A DNA stretch of 64,000 nucleotides from Streptomyces sp. MMBL 11-1 (GTDB lineage: Bacteria; Actinomycetota; Actinomycetes; Streptomycetales; Streptomycetaceae): the NCBI RefSeq assembly GCF_028622875.1, contig NZ_CP117709.1, positions 1,612,001 through 1,676,000 of the forward strand, written 5' to 3'. Of the stretch, positions 35,335 through 43,635 are shown one piece after another (the first letter of the stretch is position 1; each line of letters begins with the position of its first letter). A model generated the notes under the pieces. That model did not search any database. It saw only the letters and a list, made by a program, of their open reading frames with translations, and was not told the origin of the DNA. A program made the position numbers and the translations under genes.

Positions 35335-36066
35335 TCACCCGACGACGACGCCGAACAGGGTGCCGAGTCCGTACGTCAGGGCCGCCGCCGCACCACCCAG
35401 CGCGAGCTGGCGCAGCCCGCTGAACCACCAGCTGCGGGCGGTCACCCGGGCCACCACCGCACCACAGGCGAACAGGCCGATCAGCGCGAGGAGCACCGCG
35501 GGCCACAGGGCGCTCGCGCCGAGGAGGTAGGGCAGGACGGGCAGCAGGGCGCCCAGCGCGAACGCGCCGAACGAGGAGACGGCGGCCACGAGCGGCGAGG
35601 GCAGGTCGCCCGGGTCGATGCCGAGCTCCTCGCGGGCGTGGATCTCCAGCGCCTGTTCCGGGTCGCGCGACAGCTGCCGGGCGACCTCGCGGGCCAGCGG
35701 GGCGTCCACCCCGCGGGACTCGTAGAGGGCGGCCAGCTCGGCCATCTCGTCCTGGGGGTGCTTGACGAGCTCGCGGCGCTCGACGGCGAGCTCGGCCTCG
35801 ACCAGCTCGCGCTGCGAGGCGACGGAGGTGTACTCGCCCGCCGCCATGGAGAAGGCCCCGGCCGCGAGCCCCGCCAGGCCGGTGATCACGATGGTCTGCT
35901 GGGAGACCACGCCGCCGGCGACCCCGGTCATCAGGGCGAGGTTGGAGACCAGGCCGTCCATCGCGCCGAAGACGGCGGGGCGCAGCCAGCCGCCGTTCAC
36001 ATCCCGGTGGGTGTGGTTGTCCCGGTGTGCCTCGTGCAGGACGGCGTCGGTCTCGATGATGGCCAC
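35335..36066 (-). CDS. VIT1/CCC1-family transporter (ferrous iron or manganese)
   Basis: The 243-residue membrane protein has the family features: 'GGWLRPAVFGAMDGLVSNLALMTGVAGG' as the first transmembrane helix with its Asp, 'LAAGAFSMAAGEYTSVASQRE' with the conserved Met and Glu residues, a charged cytosolic helical region for metal binding (about 95-160, rich in Glu and Asp), and three further hydrophobic segments. Members export or sequester Fe2+ or Mn2+. The GTG at 36066 has GGAGAAG upstream. A perfect A/T-rich dyad, 60 bp upstream, resembles Fur/CatR-type operators. Confidence 0.9.
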   Translation of the reverse strand: MAIIETDAVLHEAHRDNHTHRDVNGGWLRPAVFGAMDGLVSNLALMTGVAGGVVSQQTIVITGLAGLAAGAFSMAAGEYTSVASQRELVEAELAVERRELVKHPQDEMAELAALYESRGVDAPLAREVARQLSRDPEQALEIHAREELGIDPGDLPSPLVAAVSSFGAFALGALLPVLPYLLGASALWPAVLLALIGLFACGAVVARVTARSWWFSGLRQLALGGAAAALTYGLGTLFGVVVG

Positions 36067-36125
36067 GGCGTGCTTCTCCCCTTCGCTCCGGCGGGCCGTC
36101 ACCCCGCCGTTCCCCGTTGAATACA

Positions 36126-36139
36126 ACTTTCGACAAAGT
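36126..36139. promoter_or_regulatory. A/T-rich inverted repeat upstream of the VIT gene, possible Fur-family site
   Basis: ACTTT (36126-36130), CGAC, AAAGT (36135-36139) is a perfect dyad inside TTTGGACTTTGTCGAAAGTTGTA on the minus strand, 60 bp before the start codon and unusually A/T-rich here. Fur-family sites in Streptomyces often have this look, and an iron or manganese transporter is a fitting target. This is inference. Confidence 0.4.
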
Positions 36140-36324
36140 CCAAACTACGCCGTCCGAGCGACCCCCGCCAGCAAGGCAGGCCTGGCTTACCACCGCTCTG
36201 ACCTGCGAAGAAAGGCCAGCCTCAGCTATCCGGGCCGTCATCCGCCTGGCCCCTTTCCCGGCGTTTCCCGCCTCTCCTCGCCCGCCGCGTGGCACAGATG
36301 CGAACAGGGCCCAGCCTCGGGATC
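36140..36324. other. Intergenic segment between VIT operator and hexamer tract
   Basis: Together with the dyad and the hexamer tract this makes up the 410-bp gap between the divergent VIT and ARH genes. Its left half is A/T-richer and would suit promoters in both directions. No frame with coding bias was seen. Confidence 0.35.
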
Positions 36325-36440
36325 GGATGCGGACGCGTCGCGGATGCGGATGCGGATGCGTCGCGGACGTGTTGCGGACGCGGACGCGGATGCGTACGCA
36401 GATGCGCTGCGGAAGCGGATGCGTATGCGGACCCGGACTC
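36325..36440. repeat. Degenerate hexamer tract (GCGGAT/GCGGAC)
   Basis: About 20 copies of the hexamer GCGGAY, with interspersed GTCGCGGAC, run without interruption up to about 40 bp before the first ARH gene. The read-through frames give monotonous Asp-Ala or Arg-Met/Arg-Thr strings, so it is a simple-sequence tract and not a gene. It forms the 5' region of the seven-gene operon. Confidence 0.75.
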
Positions 36441-36477
36441 GGACTCGGACTCCCCGGACGAGCGGAAGGGCGACGCG

Positions 36478-37734
36478 ATGAACACGGCCGTCGGCAATGA
36501 CCGGGCCAGGGGTGCGCTGCTGGGACTGGCCGTCGGGGACGCGCTCGGCGCCCCGGCGGAGAACCTGCGGCCCTCCGAGATCCGCCGCCGCTGGGGGCGG
36601 ATCGAGGGGTTCGTGAGCGACGACCCGGCGGGCACCGACGACACGGAGTACGCCATCTTCTCCGGACTGCTGCTGGCCCGGCACGGCTCGGCGCTCGACG
36701 TCTCCCATGTGGAGCGGGCCTGGCACCACTGGATCGCCGATCTGGACGAGGGCCCGTTCCGGGGGGCCGGGTTCAGCGAGCGCGGCACGCTGGAGAACCT
36801 GCGCCGGGGCCTGGCGGCCCCCATCTCGGCCCAGCACCGGCACGCCTGGAGCGACGGGCTCGCGATGCGGGCGGCCCCCTTCGGGGTCTTCGCGGCGGGC
36901 CGCCCCGCCGAGGCGGCCCGGCTGGTCGCGGTGGACGGCCGGGTCAGCCACGAGGGCGAGGGGATCTACGGGGGCCAGGCGGTGGCGGCCGGGGTGGCGG
37001 CGGCCATGGTCGGCGCGGGCCTCGCCTCGGTGATCGCGGCCGCGCTCTCGGTGGTCCCGATGGACTCCTGGACGGCCCGGTCGCTGCGCCGGGCGGTGGC
37101 GGCGGCCCAGCGGCCCCACCCCGACCGGCTCACGATGGAGCGGGCGGTGCGCTCGGCGGTGGTGATCGCCGGCTACCCGTGGACGGACCTCGCGCCGGAG
37201 GCGGTGGGCCTGGCGTTCGGGGCGTTCACGGCGGCGCGCGGGGACTTCCGGACGGCGGTGCTCACGGCCGTCAACATGGGCCGCGACGCGGACACGACGG
37301 CGGCGGTGGCGGGCGCCCTGGCCGGGGCGCTGAACGGGGAGAGCGCCATCCCGCCGGACTGGGCGGGCGCGATCGGCCCGGTCCGGGGCAGTTGCCTGCC
37401 GTCGATGCGCGGCTACCACGTGCTGGACATCGCGGAACTGCTGACCCCGGAGGACCCGGCCGGGGCCGGACCGGCCGGCACCCCGCAGGAACGGGTCGCC
37501 CACGGCCGGGACCCTTCGACCGGGGCCGACCCGGCGTCGGTGGCGGCCCCCTGCGAGCCGGTACGGGACCCGGCGCCGGTGGCAGCCTCCCCCGGGTCAG
37601 CACGGGACCTGGCGACGGCGGCCCCCTCCGTACCCGTACGCGACCTGGCGACGGCGGCAGCCTCCCCCGCACCCGTACGCGACCCGGCGACGGCGGCAGC
37701 CTCCCCCGCACCCGTACGGGAGGACCGGCGATGA
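36478..37734 (+). CDS. ADP-ribosylglycohydrolase-family protein, first of four (ARH1), with repeat tail
   Basis: The 418-residue protein has the ARH helical fold with a complete di-magnesium site: 'LLGLAVGDALGAP' (residues 14-26), 'AGTDDTEYAIF' (near 60) and 'NMGRDADTTAAVAGALAGAL' (near 267). Members remove ADP-ribose or ribosyl groups from proteins or small molecules. After residue 350 a tail of five 12-13-residue repeats (D-x-A-x-x-A-A...P-V-R) follows, encoded at 37528-37719. The ATG at 36478 has GGAAGG upstream. It is the first gene of an operon of seven overlapping genes; the stop overlaps the next start by 4 bases. Confidence 0.92.
   Translation: MNTAVGNDRARGALLGLAVGDALGAPAENLRPSEIRRRWGRIEGFVSDDPAGTDDTEYAIFSGLLLARHGSALDVSHVERAWHHWIADLDEGPFRGAGFSERGTLENLRRGLAAPISAQHRHAWSDGLAMRAAPFGVFAAGRPAEAARLVAVDGRVSHEGEGIYGGQAVAAGVAAAMVGAGLASVIAAALSVVPMDSWTARSLRRAVAAAQRPHPDRLTMERAVRSAVVIAGYPWTDLAPEAVGLAFGAFTAARGDFRTAVLTAVNMGRDADTTAAVAGALAGALNGESAIPPDWAGAIGPVRGSCLPSMRGYHVLDIAELLTPEDPAGAGPAGTPQERVAHGRDPSTGADPASVAAPCEPVRDPAPVAASPGSARDLATAAPSVPVRDLATAAASPAPVRDPATAAASPAPVREDRR
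37528..37719 (+). repeat. Five in-frame tandem repeats of 36-39 bp at the end of ARH1
   Basis: Units of 39, 39, 36, 39 and 39 bp encode DPASVAAPCEPVR, DPAPVAASPGSAR, DLATAAPSVPVR, DLATAAASPAPVR and DPATAAASPAPVR. The last two units are nearly identical in DNA, which suggests recent slippage or duplication. Confidence 0.9.
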
Positions 37735-39074
37735 CGACGTCGGGCGGGCGGGCGACCGGAGGGGGACCAGCCGTGACCACACCCCGTGGAGGGCTCGCGG
37801 GCGGCCCGGCGGAGACGGGACGCGACGCGGCCGGACCGGCGGTCGCCCCCGGGGGCCCCGCCCCCTCCCGCCGCGCCCGGATCGAGGGGCTGCTGCTCGG
37901 GCTCGCGGCGGGCGACGCCGCCGGGTGGCCCGCCGCCCGGCACCGGGCCGCCCGGATGCCCGAGTGGACCCGGCGGCTCACCCGGGAGCTGGACACCTTC
38001 GCCGAGCAGAACGCCACCACCACACTCCCGGTGCCCATCGCCCTCAACCAGCCGCCCGAGCCGCTGCGGCTCGGCCCGTCCGACGACGCCGAGTGGGCCG
38101 CGTTCGCCGCCCGTACGGTGCTGGCCGCGGCGGCCGACGACGCGGTGGGGCTCCCCTCCGGCCGCCGGATGCGGGACGCCGTCGACCGGGCCTGGAACGC
38201 ACTGGCCGCCACCGTCGCCGCCGCCAGCGCCCGGGCCCCCGAGGTCGAGGCGGCCGTGCTCCCGCTACGGGCCCGGATCTCGGTGCGGGCCGGGCTCGGC
38301 AACCTGGCCGCCGGACTGCGGCCCCCCGCCACCGGACACGACAACCCGCACTACTTCGACGACGCCGCCTGCGTGCGCGCCGCCGTGCTCGCCGTGGTCC
38401 ACCCGGGCGACCCGGAAGAGGCGGCGGCGCTCGCCGAGTTCGACGCCCGCTACACCCAGGACGGCGACGGGGTGCACGGGGCGCGGGCCATGGCCGCCGC
38501 GATCGCCGTGGCCCTGGCCGGGGCGGACGTCGACACCGTGGTGAACGCGGCCCTGGACCGGCTCCCCGAGGGCACCGAGATCGCCCGCAACGCCGCGCAC
38601 GCGGTCCGCCTGGCCCGGGAGTTCGCGGACGAGCCCGCCGGGGCGTTCGCCCTGGTCCCGGTGGTGGAACACCAGATCGTGGACCACGTCTACAGCTACG
38701 GGATCGCGGCGGCGGAGACCGTGCCGGTCGCGCTCGCCCTCACCACCGCGGCACGGGGCGAGATCGCCCAGGCGATCCCGGCCGCCGCCTGCCTGTCCCG
38801 GGTCGCGGACTCCGCACCCGCCCTGGCCGGGGCGCTGACCGGGGCGATCGGCTCGGTCACCGCCGTGCCGGCGGGCTGGCGCGAGGCGTGCCGGACGCTG
38901 GCGGGCTGTGCGCTGCCCCGGCTCGCGGGTACGGACCTGATCGAACTCGCCGGGCTGCTGGCAGCCACGGAACCGGCCACCCCGGGTGGACAATTCCGAC
39001 ATGACGCCCACAACGGCCACGGAAGCCGCCCTCGCGACACCGCGCCCCTCCCCCACCACGCCCCGACTCGATGA
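37731..39074 (+). CDS. ADP-ribosylglycohydrolase-family protein, second (ARH2), metal-site residues changed
   Basis: The 447-residue protein has a Gly/Pro-rich N-terminus of about 50 residues and then the ARH fold: 'LLLGLAAGDAAGWPAARH', 'GPSDDAEWAAFAART' where the other copies have DDT or DDD, and near the end 'CLSRVADSAPALAGALTG' where ARH1 has 'RDADTTAAVAGAL'. So the first Asp of the C-terminal DxD(T/S) is Val and the Thr of DDT is Ala. Metal binding and catalysis are therefore doubtful; it may be a regulatory or scaffold partner, or have a changed mechanism. The ATG at 37731 overlaps the ARH1 stop (ATGA) and has GGGAGG. Confidence 0.88.
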   Translation: MTTSGGRATGGGPAVTTPRGGLAGGPAETGRDAAGPAVAPGGPAPSRRARIEGLLLGLAAGDAAGWPAARHRAARMPEWTRRLTRELDTFAEQNATTTLPVPIALNQPPEPLRLGPSDDAEWAAFAARTVLAAAADDAVGLPSGRRMRDAVDRAWNALAATVAAASARAPEVEAAVLPLRARISVRAGLGNLAAGLRPPATGHDNPHYFDDAACVRAAVLAVVHPGDPEEAAALAEFDARYTQDGDGVHGARAMAAAIAVALAGADVDTVVNAALDRLPEGTEIARNAAHAVRLAREFADEPAGAFALVPVVEHQIVDHVYSYGIAAAETVPVALALTTAARGEIAQAIPAAACLSRVADSAPALAGALTGAIGSVTAVPAGWREACRTLAGCALPRLAGTDLIELAGLLAATEPATPGGQFRHDAHNGHGSRPRDTAPLPHHAPTR

Positions 39075-40194
39075 ACGCGTCACCCGGGCCCTCGTCGGAG
39101 CCGCCGTCGGTGACGCCCTCGGCGGCCCGGTCGAGGGCTGGACCCCCGAGCAGATCGCCGAGCGCCACGGCGGCCGGGTGACCGGCATCGTCGGCCCCTG
39201 GCACGGCGCGGACTGGCGCACCGCGCGCCCCATCGCCCCGTACCACAAGGGCGACGGGCACGTCACCGACGACACCCTGATGACCCACGCCCTGATCCGG
39301 GTCTACGACCGGGTCCGCGACCACCTCGACGCGTACGCCGTCGCGGACCACCTCGTCCCGGATCTGCTGTCGCCCCGCTGGATCCCGGAGCTGGAGGCGG
39401 ACGCCCTCCCCCTCCAGCGGATCTTCCTGGCGGAGAAGTGGATCGTGGCCCGGCTGCACTACGGGCACATGGACCCGCGCGAGGCCGGTGCGGGGAACAT
39501 CGTCAACTGTGGTGCGGCGATGTACATGGCCCCGGTCGGCCTGGTCAACGCCGGCCACCCGGAGGCCGCGTACGCCGAGGCGCTGGAGGTCGCGGCGCCC
39601 CACCAGTCCTCCTACGGGCGGGAGGCCGCCGGGGTCTTCGCGGCCGCCGTCGCCGCCGCCTGCCGTCCGGGCGCCACCCCCGGCACCGTGGTCGACGCGG
39701 CCCTCTCCCTGGCCAAGGACGGCACCCGGTCGGCGATCGAGGCGGTCGCCGAAGTGGCGGTGCGCCACGAGGACTTCGAGTCCGCGCTCGTCCCGCTGCG
39801 GGCGGCCGTGGAGCCCTTCGACACGGTCGGCCCCGACTACCGGAGCCCCTCGCTCGGCGCACGCCGCCCCTCCCGGCTGCACGCGATCGAGGAACTGCCC
39901 ATCGCGCTCGGGATGCTGCTGGTCGGGGGCGGCGACTACCGGCGTACGGTGCTCGGTTCGGTGAACTACGGGCGGGACTGCGACTCCATCGCGACGATGA
40001 GTGGGGCGATCGTGGGCGCGCTGGGCGGCGAGGCCCCCGCGGGCTGGGCCGCCACGGTCGCGGAGGCGAGCCGACTGGACCTGGACGCCCCGGCGGGGGT
40101 GCTGGCGCAGGTGGCCCGGGAGGTGTTCGCCCGGGACCTGGAGCGCCGCCGGGCCCATGAGCAGGCGTTCGGCGCGCTGGCCGGTGCGCGGTGA
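39001..40194 (+). CDS. ADP-ribosylglycohydrolase-family protein, third (ARH3)
   Basis: The 397-residue protein carries an intact ARH site: 'LVGAAVGDALGGPVEGW' (residues about 36-52), 'GHVTDDTLMTHALIRV' (near 90), and 'SVNYGRDCDSIATMSGAIVGAL' (near 320). The middle part ('EAGAGNIVNCGAAMYMAPVGLVNAG') is typical of the large bacterial COG1397 group. The ATG at 39001 puts its first 74 bases inside the end of ARH2 in another frame, the longest overlap in the operon; GTG 38986 would lengthen it by five residues. The substrate is unknown. Confidence 0.92.
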   Translation: MTPTTATEAALATPRPSPTTPRLDERVTRALVGAAVGDALGGPVEGWTPEQIAERHGGRVTGIVGPWHGADWRTARPIAPYHKGDGHVTDDTLMTHALIRVYDRVRDHLDAYAVADHLVPDLLSPRWIPELEADALPLQRIFLAEKWIVARLHYGHMDPREAGAGNIVNCGAAMYMAPVGLVNAGHPEAAYAEALEVAAPHQSSYGREAAGVFAAAVAAACRPGATPGTVVDAALSLAKDGTRSAIEAVAEVAVRHEDFESALVPLRAAVEPFDTVGPDYRSPSLGARRPSRLHAIEELPIALGMLLVGGGDYRRTVLGSVNYGRDCDSIATMSGAIVGALGGEAPAGWAATVAEASRLDLDAPAGVLAQVAREVFARDLERRRAHEQAFGALAGAR

Positions 40195-41558
40195 ACGTCC
40201 GCCTCACCTGGGTGCAGCCCGAGGACCTGGTCGGTCACGAGCTGCGGCAGGCCGTGCAGGACGGCCGGGACGCCCGGGAGATCGAGGAGCGGTGGTACGC
40301 GGCCGGGGGCGCCCCCGGCCCGGTCCGGGCGGGTGCCTCCGAGCCGCCCGCACCGCCCCGCCTGCGTGCGCTGGCAGAGCGGCTCCTCGACGAACTCGCG
40401 ATGCTCGACGCGCCGTTGGAGGCCGAAGAGCCGACCGGGCTGGACGCGATCGTGGCCGCGTGCCCGCACTGGCCGGGCCCGGTGGACAGCGCGCCCGCCG
40501 TCGGCCGGGACCGGCTGCACGCGGCGTGGCTCGGCCGGGCGGCGGGCTGCCTGCTCGGCAAACCGGTCGAGAAGCTGCCGCTGGAGGGCATCCGCGCCCT
40601 GGGCCGCGCCACCGGCGACTGGCCCCCGACCATCTGGTTCACCGCACGCGGGGTCCCCGGCGAACTGTTGGCCGCGTACCCCTGGAACCGCCGCTCGGCC
40701 CCCACGTCGCTGGCCGAGAACATCGACGGCATGCCGGAGGACGACGACCTCAACTACCCCCTTCTCACGCTGCTGTTGCTCCAGCGGCACGGCCGCTCCT
40801 TCACCACCGGCGACCTGGCCCGGCTGTGGCTGGAGGAACTCCCGGCGGGCCGTACGTTCACCGCCGAGCGCATCGCGTACGGCAACCTCTTGGCGGGCGT
40901 CGAGCCGCCGGAGACCGCCCGCCGCCGCAACCCGTTCCGGGAGTGGATCGGCGCGCAGATCCGGGCCGACGTGCACGGCTGGACCCACCCCGGCGACCCG
41001 GCCGGGGCCGCCGCCCAGGCCCACCGCGACGCGGTCCTCACCCACACCGGCAACGGGGTGTACGGCGCGATGTTCACCGCCGCCGCGCTCGCCGTCGCGG
41101 CCGGCGGCGAGAGCGATGTGCACGGCTGCCTGGCCGCCGGGCTGCGGGTGGTGCCGCCGCATTCGCGGTACGCGCGCGCGATCCGCCTCGGCATCGGGGC
41201 GGCCCGTACGGAAGGGGACTTCGACGCCGTCGTCGACCGGCTGCACGCCGCCTACGCGGACACCCACCACTGGGTGCACGTCCTGCCCAACGCCGCGCTG
41301 CTGGCCGCCGCCCTCACCCACGCCGACGGCGCCTTCACCCGGTCGATCGGTCTCGCGGTCTCCGGCGGCTGGGACACCGACTCCAACGGGGCGACCGCCG
41401 GATCGCTGGCCGGACTCCTGGCGGGCGGGCCGGACGCCCTGCCCGAGCACTGGACGGCTCCGCTGAAGAACCGGCTCGCCACCTCCGTACCCGGCTTCGA
41501 CCGGACCGGGTTCGACACCCTCGCCGCACTGACCCACCAGGAGGCTCTGCGCCCATGA
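40191..41558 (+). CDS. ADP-ribosylglycohydrolase-family protein, fourth (ARH4), with N-terminal extension
   Basis: The 455-residue protein begins with an extension of about 110 residues ('VRLTWVQPEDLVGHELRQAVQDGRD...IEERWYAAGG'), then the ARH fold with variant motifs: 'WLGRAAGCLLGKPVEKLP' (Asp of GDALG replaced by Cys), 'GMPEDDDLNYPLLTLLLLQ', and 'AVSGGWDTDSNGATAGSLAGLL'. This GCLLGKPVE/DDD form is a recognisable ARH subgroup, so it is probably active but on another substrate. The GTG at 40191 overlaps the ARH3 stop (GTGA), and its stop overlaps the ribokinase start (ATGA). Confidence 0.9.
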   Translation: MNVRLTWVQPEDLVGHELRQAVQDGRDAREIEERWYAAGGAPGPVRAGASEPPAPPRLRALAERLLDELAMLDAPLEAEEPTGLDAIVAACPHWPGPVDSAPAVGRDRLHAAWLGRAAGCLLGKPVEKLPLEGIRALGRATGDWPPTIWFTARGVPGELLAAYPWNRRSAPTSLAENIDGMPEDDDLNYPLLTLLLLQRHGRSFTTGDLARLWLEELPAGRTFTAERIAYGNLLAGVEPPETARRRNPFREWIGAQIRADVHGWTHPGDPAGAAAQAHRDAVLTHTGNGVYGAMFTAAALAVAAGGESDVHGCLAAGLRVVPPHSRYARAIRLGIGAARTEGDFDAVVDRLHAAYADTHHWVHVLPNAALLAAALTHADGAFTRSIGLAVSGGWDTDSNGATAGSLAGLLAGGPDALPEHWTAPLKNRLATSVPGFDRTGFDTLAALTHQEALRP

Positions 41559-42439
41559 CCCGCATCGCCGTGCTCGGCAGCACCAACATGGACCTCGTCG
41601 CCCACACCGCCCGCGCCCCCGGACGCGGAGAGACCGTCACCGGACGGGAGTTCCGGACGGTCCCCGGCGGGAAGGGCGCCAACCAGGCCGTCGCCGCCGC
41701 CCGCGCGGGCGGGGATGTGACGATGATCGGCGCGGTCGGCGACGACGCCTACGGGGCGCGATTGCGTGACGGCCTCGAACACGCGGGGGTGGACACCGAC
41801 CTCCTGCACACCGCCGAGGGCCCCAGCGGCACCGCGCACATCGTGGTCGACGACACCGGGTCCAACGCGATCGTGGTGGTCCCCGGCGCGAACGGCGTCG
41901 TCACCGCGCTGGGGCCCGGGGAGATCGCGGCGATCGCCGCGGCCGATCTGCTGCTCACGCAGCTCGAACTCCCCCTGTCCGCCGTCGTCGAGGGCGCCCG
42001 AGCGGCCCGGGCCCAGGGCGTACGGACCATCCTCACCCCCTCCCCTGTGCAGCCCCTGCCCGATGAACTCCTCGATTGCATCGACCTGTTGGTGCCCAAC
42101 GAGCACGAGGCGGCCGAGCTGTCCGGGCAGGCCGAACCGCACGCCGCCGCCCAGATCCTGCTGCGCCGGGTGCCCGAGGTCATCGTCACGCTCGGCGCGA
42201 AAGGCTGCCTGTACGCGGCCCGGGGCGGCGAACCGGTGCTCTTCGAGGCCCCCTCGGTGACCGCCGTCGACACGACCGGCGCCGGGGACACCTTCGTCGG
42301 GGCGCTGGCCGTGGCGCTCGGCGAGGGACGACCGGTGGCCGAGGCCGTGGCGTTCGCGTCCTCGGCCGCCGCGCTCTGCGTCCGGAAGCCCGGCGCGTCC
42401 ACGTCCATGCCCTACCGCAGCGAGATCGAGGCCTCATGA
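41555..42439 (+). CDS. rbsK: Ribokinase (PfkB family)
   Basis: The 294-residue sugar kinase should phosphorylate ribose at O5 with ATP. It shows 'GSTNMDLVAHTARAPGRGET', the PfkB-1 motif 'FRTVPGGKGANQAVAAARAGG', and the C-terminal motif 'AVDTTGAGDTFVGALAVAL' with the catalytic Asp in GAGD. Its length is normal for RbsK. No ribose ABC transporter is nearby; instead it follows four ARH genes, which suggests that its substrate is ribose, or a ribose derivative, released inside the cell. The ATG at 41555 has GGAGG about 11 bases upstream. Confidence 0.93.
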   Translation: MTRIAVLGSTNMDLVAHTARAPGRGETVTGREFRTVPGGKGANQAVAAARAGGDVTMIGAVGDDAYGARLRDGLEHAGVDTDLLHTAEGPSGTAHIVVDDTGSNAIVVVPGANGVVTALGPGEIAAIAAADLLLTQLELPLSAVVEGARAARAQGVRTILTPSPVQPLPDELLDCIDLLVPNEHEAAELSGQAEPHAAAQILLRRVPEVIVTLGAKGCLYAARGGEPVLFEAPSVTAVDTTGAGDTFVGALAVALGEGRPVAEAVAFASSAAALCVRKPGASTSMPYRSEIEAS

Positions 42440-43635
42440 GCACCACCGCGGCTGGACCCCTGACCGGGCTGCGCGTCATCGATCTGGCCACCCTCTTCGC
42501 CGGACCGCTGGCGGCCACCATGCTCGGGGACTTCGGCGCCGATGTGATCAAGGTCGAGCACCCCCGCAGGCCGGACCCCTCGCGCGGGCACGGGCCCGCC
42601 AAGGACGGGGTCGGCCTGTGGTGGAAGCTGCTCGGCCGCAACAAGCGCACCCTGACCCTCGACCTGTCCGCGCCCGGCGGCCGGGACGTGCTGCTGGAGC
42701 TGGCCGCCGGGACGGATGTGATCATCGAGAACTTCCGGCCCGGCACCCTGGAGCGCTGGGGCCTGGGCCCCGAGGAGCTGCACGCCGTCAACCCGCGTCT
42801 CGTGCTGGCCCGGGTCACCGGCTTCGGCCAGTTCGGACCGTACGCCCACCGCCCCGGCTTCGGGACGCTCGCCGAGGCGATGAGCGGCTTCGCGGCGATC
42901 ACCGGGGAGCCGGACGGGCCGCCGACCCTGCCGCCGTTCGGGCTGGCCGACTCCATCGCGGCGCTGGCCACGGCGTACGCGGTGATGGCCGCCCTCGCGG
43001 GACGGGAGAAGACCGGCGAGGGCCAGGTGGTGGACCTGGCGATCATCGAGCCGATCCTCACCGTGCTGGGCCCGCAGCCGCTCTGGTACGACCAGCTCGG
43101 CCACGTCCAGCCGCGCACCGGCAACCGCTCCCGCAACAACGCCCCGCGCAACACCTACCGCACCGCCGACGGGCACTGGGTCGCGGTCTCCACCTCCGCC
43201 CAGTCCGTCGCGGAGCGGGTGATGCGTCTGGTCGGCCGCCCGGACCTGATCGAGGAGCCCTGGTTCGGCACGGGCACCACCCGGGCCGAGCACACCGAGG
43301 AGCTGGACGGGGCGGTCGGGCACTGGATCTCCCGCCACAGCCGCGAGGAGGTCCTCGACCGCTTCGAGAAGGCGGAGGCGGCCGTCGCGCCGGTCCACGA
43401 CGTACGGGAGGTGATGGAGGACCCGCAGTACCGGGCGCTGGGGACCATCGCCGAGGTCGACGACCCGGAGCTGGGGCCGCTGCGGATGCAGAACGTCCTC
43501 TTCCGGCTCTCCCGGACCCCAGGGGGGATCCGGTGGGCGGGCCGCCCGCACGGCGCGGACACCGAGGAAATCCTGGCAGGGCTCGGCCTCCCGGAGTCGC
43601 GGATCGCGGCGCTGCGGGACCAGGGGGCGCTGTGA
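42436..43635 (+). CDS. Family III CoA-transferase (CaiB/BaiF type)
   Basis: The 399-residue protein moves CoA between carboxylic acids. It has the Rossmann opening 'GLRVIDLATLFAGPLAATMLGDFGADVIKVEHP', 'NKRTLTLDLSAPGGRDVLLEL', 'IIENFRPGTLERWGLG', and 'LPPFGLADSIAALATAYAVMAAL' with the catalytic Asp. The C-terminal domain ends 'ILAGLGLPESRIAALRDQGAL', as usual. The specific acids cannot be read; relatives act on succinyl-CoA with dicarboxylates, formyl-CoA with oxalate, or carnitine. It is coupled to the ribokinase by ATGA and to the CitE-like gene by GTGA. Confidence 0.93.
   Translation: MSTTAAGPLTGLRVIDLATLFAGPLAATMLGDFGADVIKVEHPRRPDPSRGHGPAKDGVGLWWKLLGRNKRTLTLDLSAPGGRDVLLELAAGTDVIIENFRPGTLERWGLGPEELHAVNPRLVLARVTGFGQFGPYAHRPGFGTLAEAMSGFAAITGEPDGPPTLPPFGLADSIAALATAYAVMAALAGREKTGEGQVVDLAIIEPILTVLGPQPLWYDQLGHVQPRTGNRSRNNAPRNTYRTADGHWVAVSTSAQSVAERVMRLVGRPDLIEEPWFGTGTTRAEHTEELDGAVGHWISRHSREEVLDRFEKAEAAVAPVHDVREVMEDPQYRALGTIAEVDDPELGPLRMQNVLFRLSRTPGGIRWAGRPHGADTEEILAGLGLPESRIAALRDQGAL

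Noticed and set aside
36289..36477. Extension of ARH1 upstream through the hexamer tract (Asp-Ala repeats)
   Set aside because: Simple-sequence translation only; a good ribosome site precedes ATG 36478 and ARH similarity begins there.
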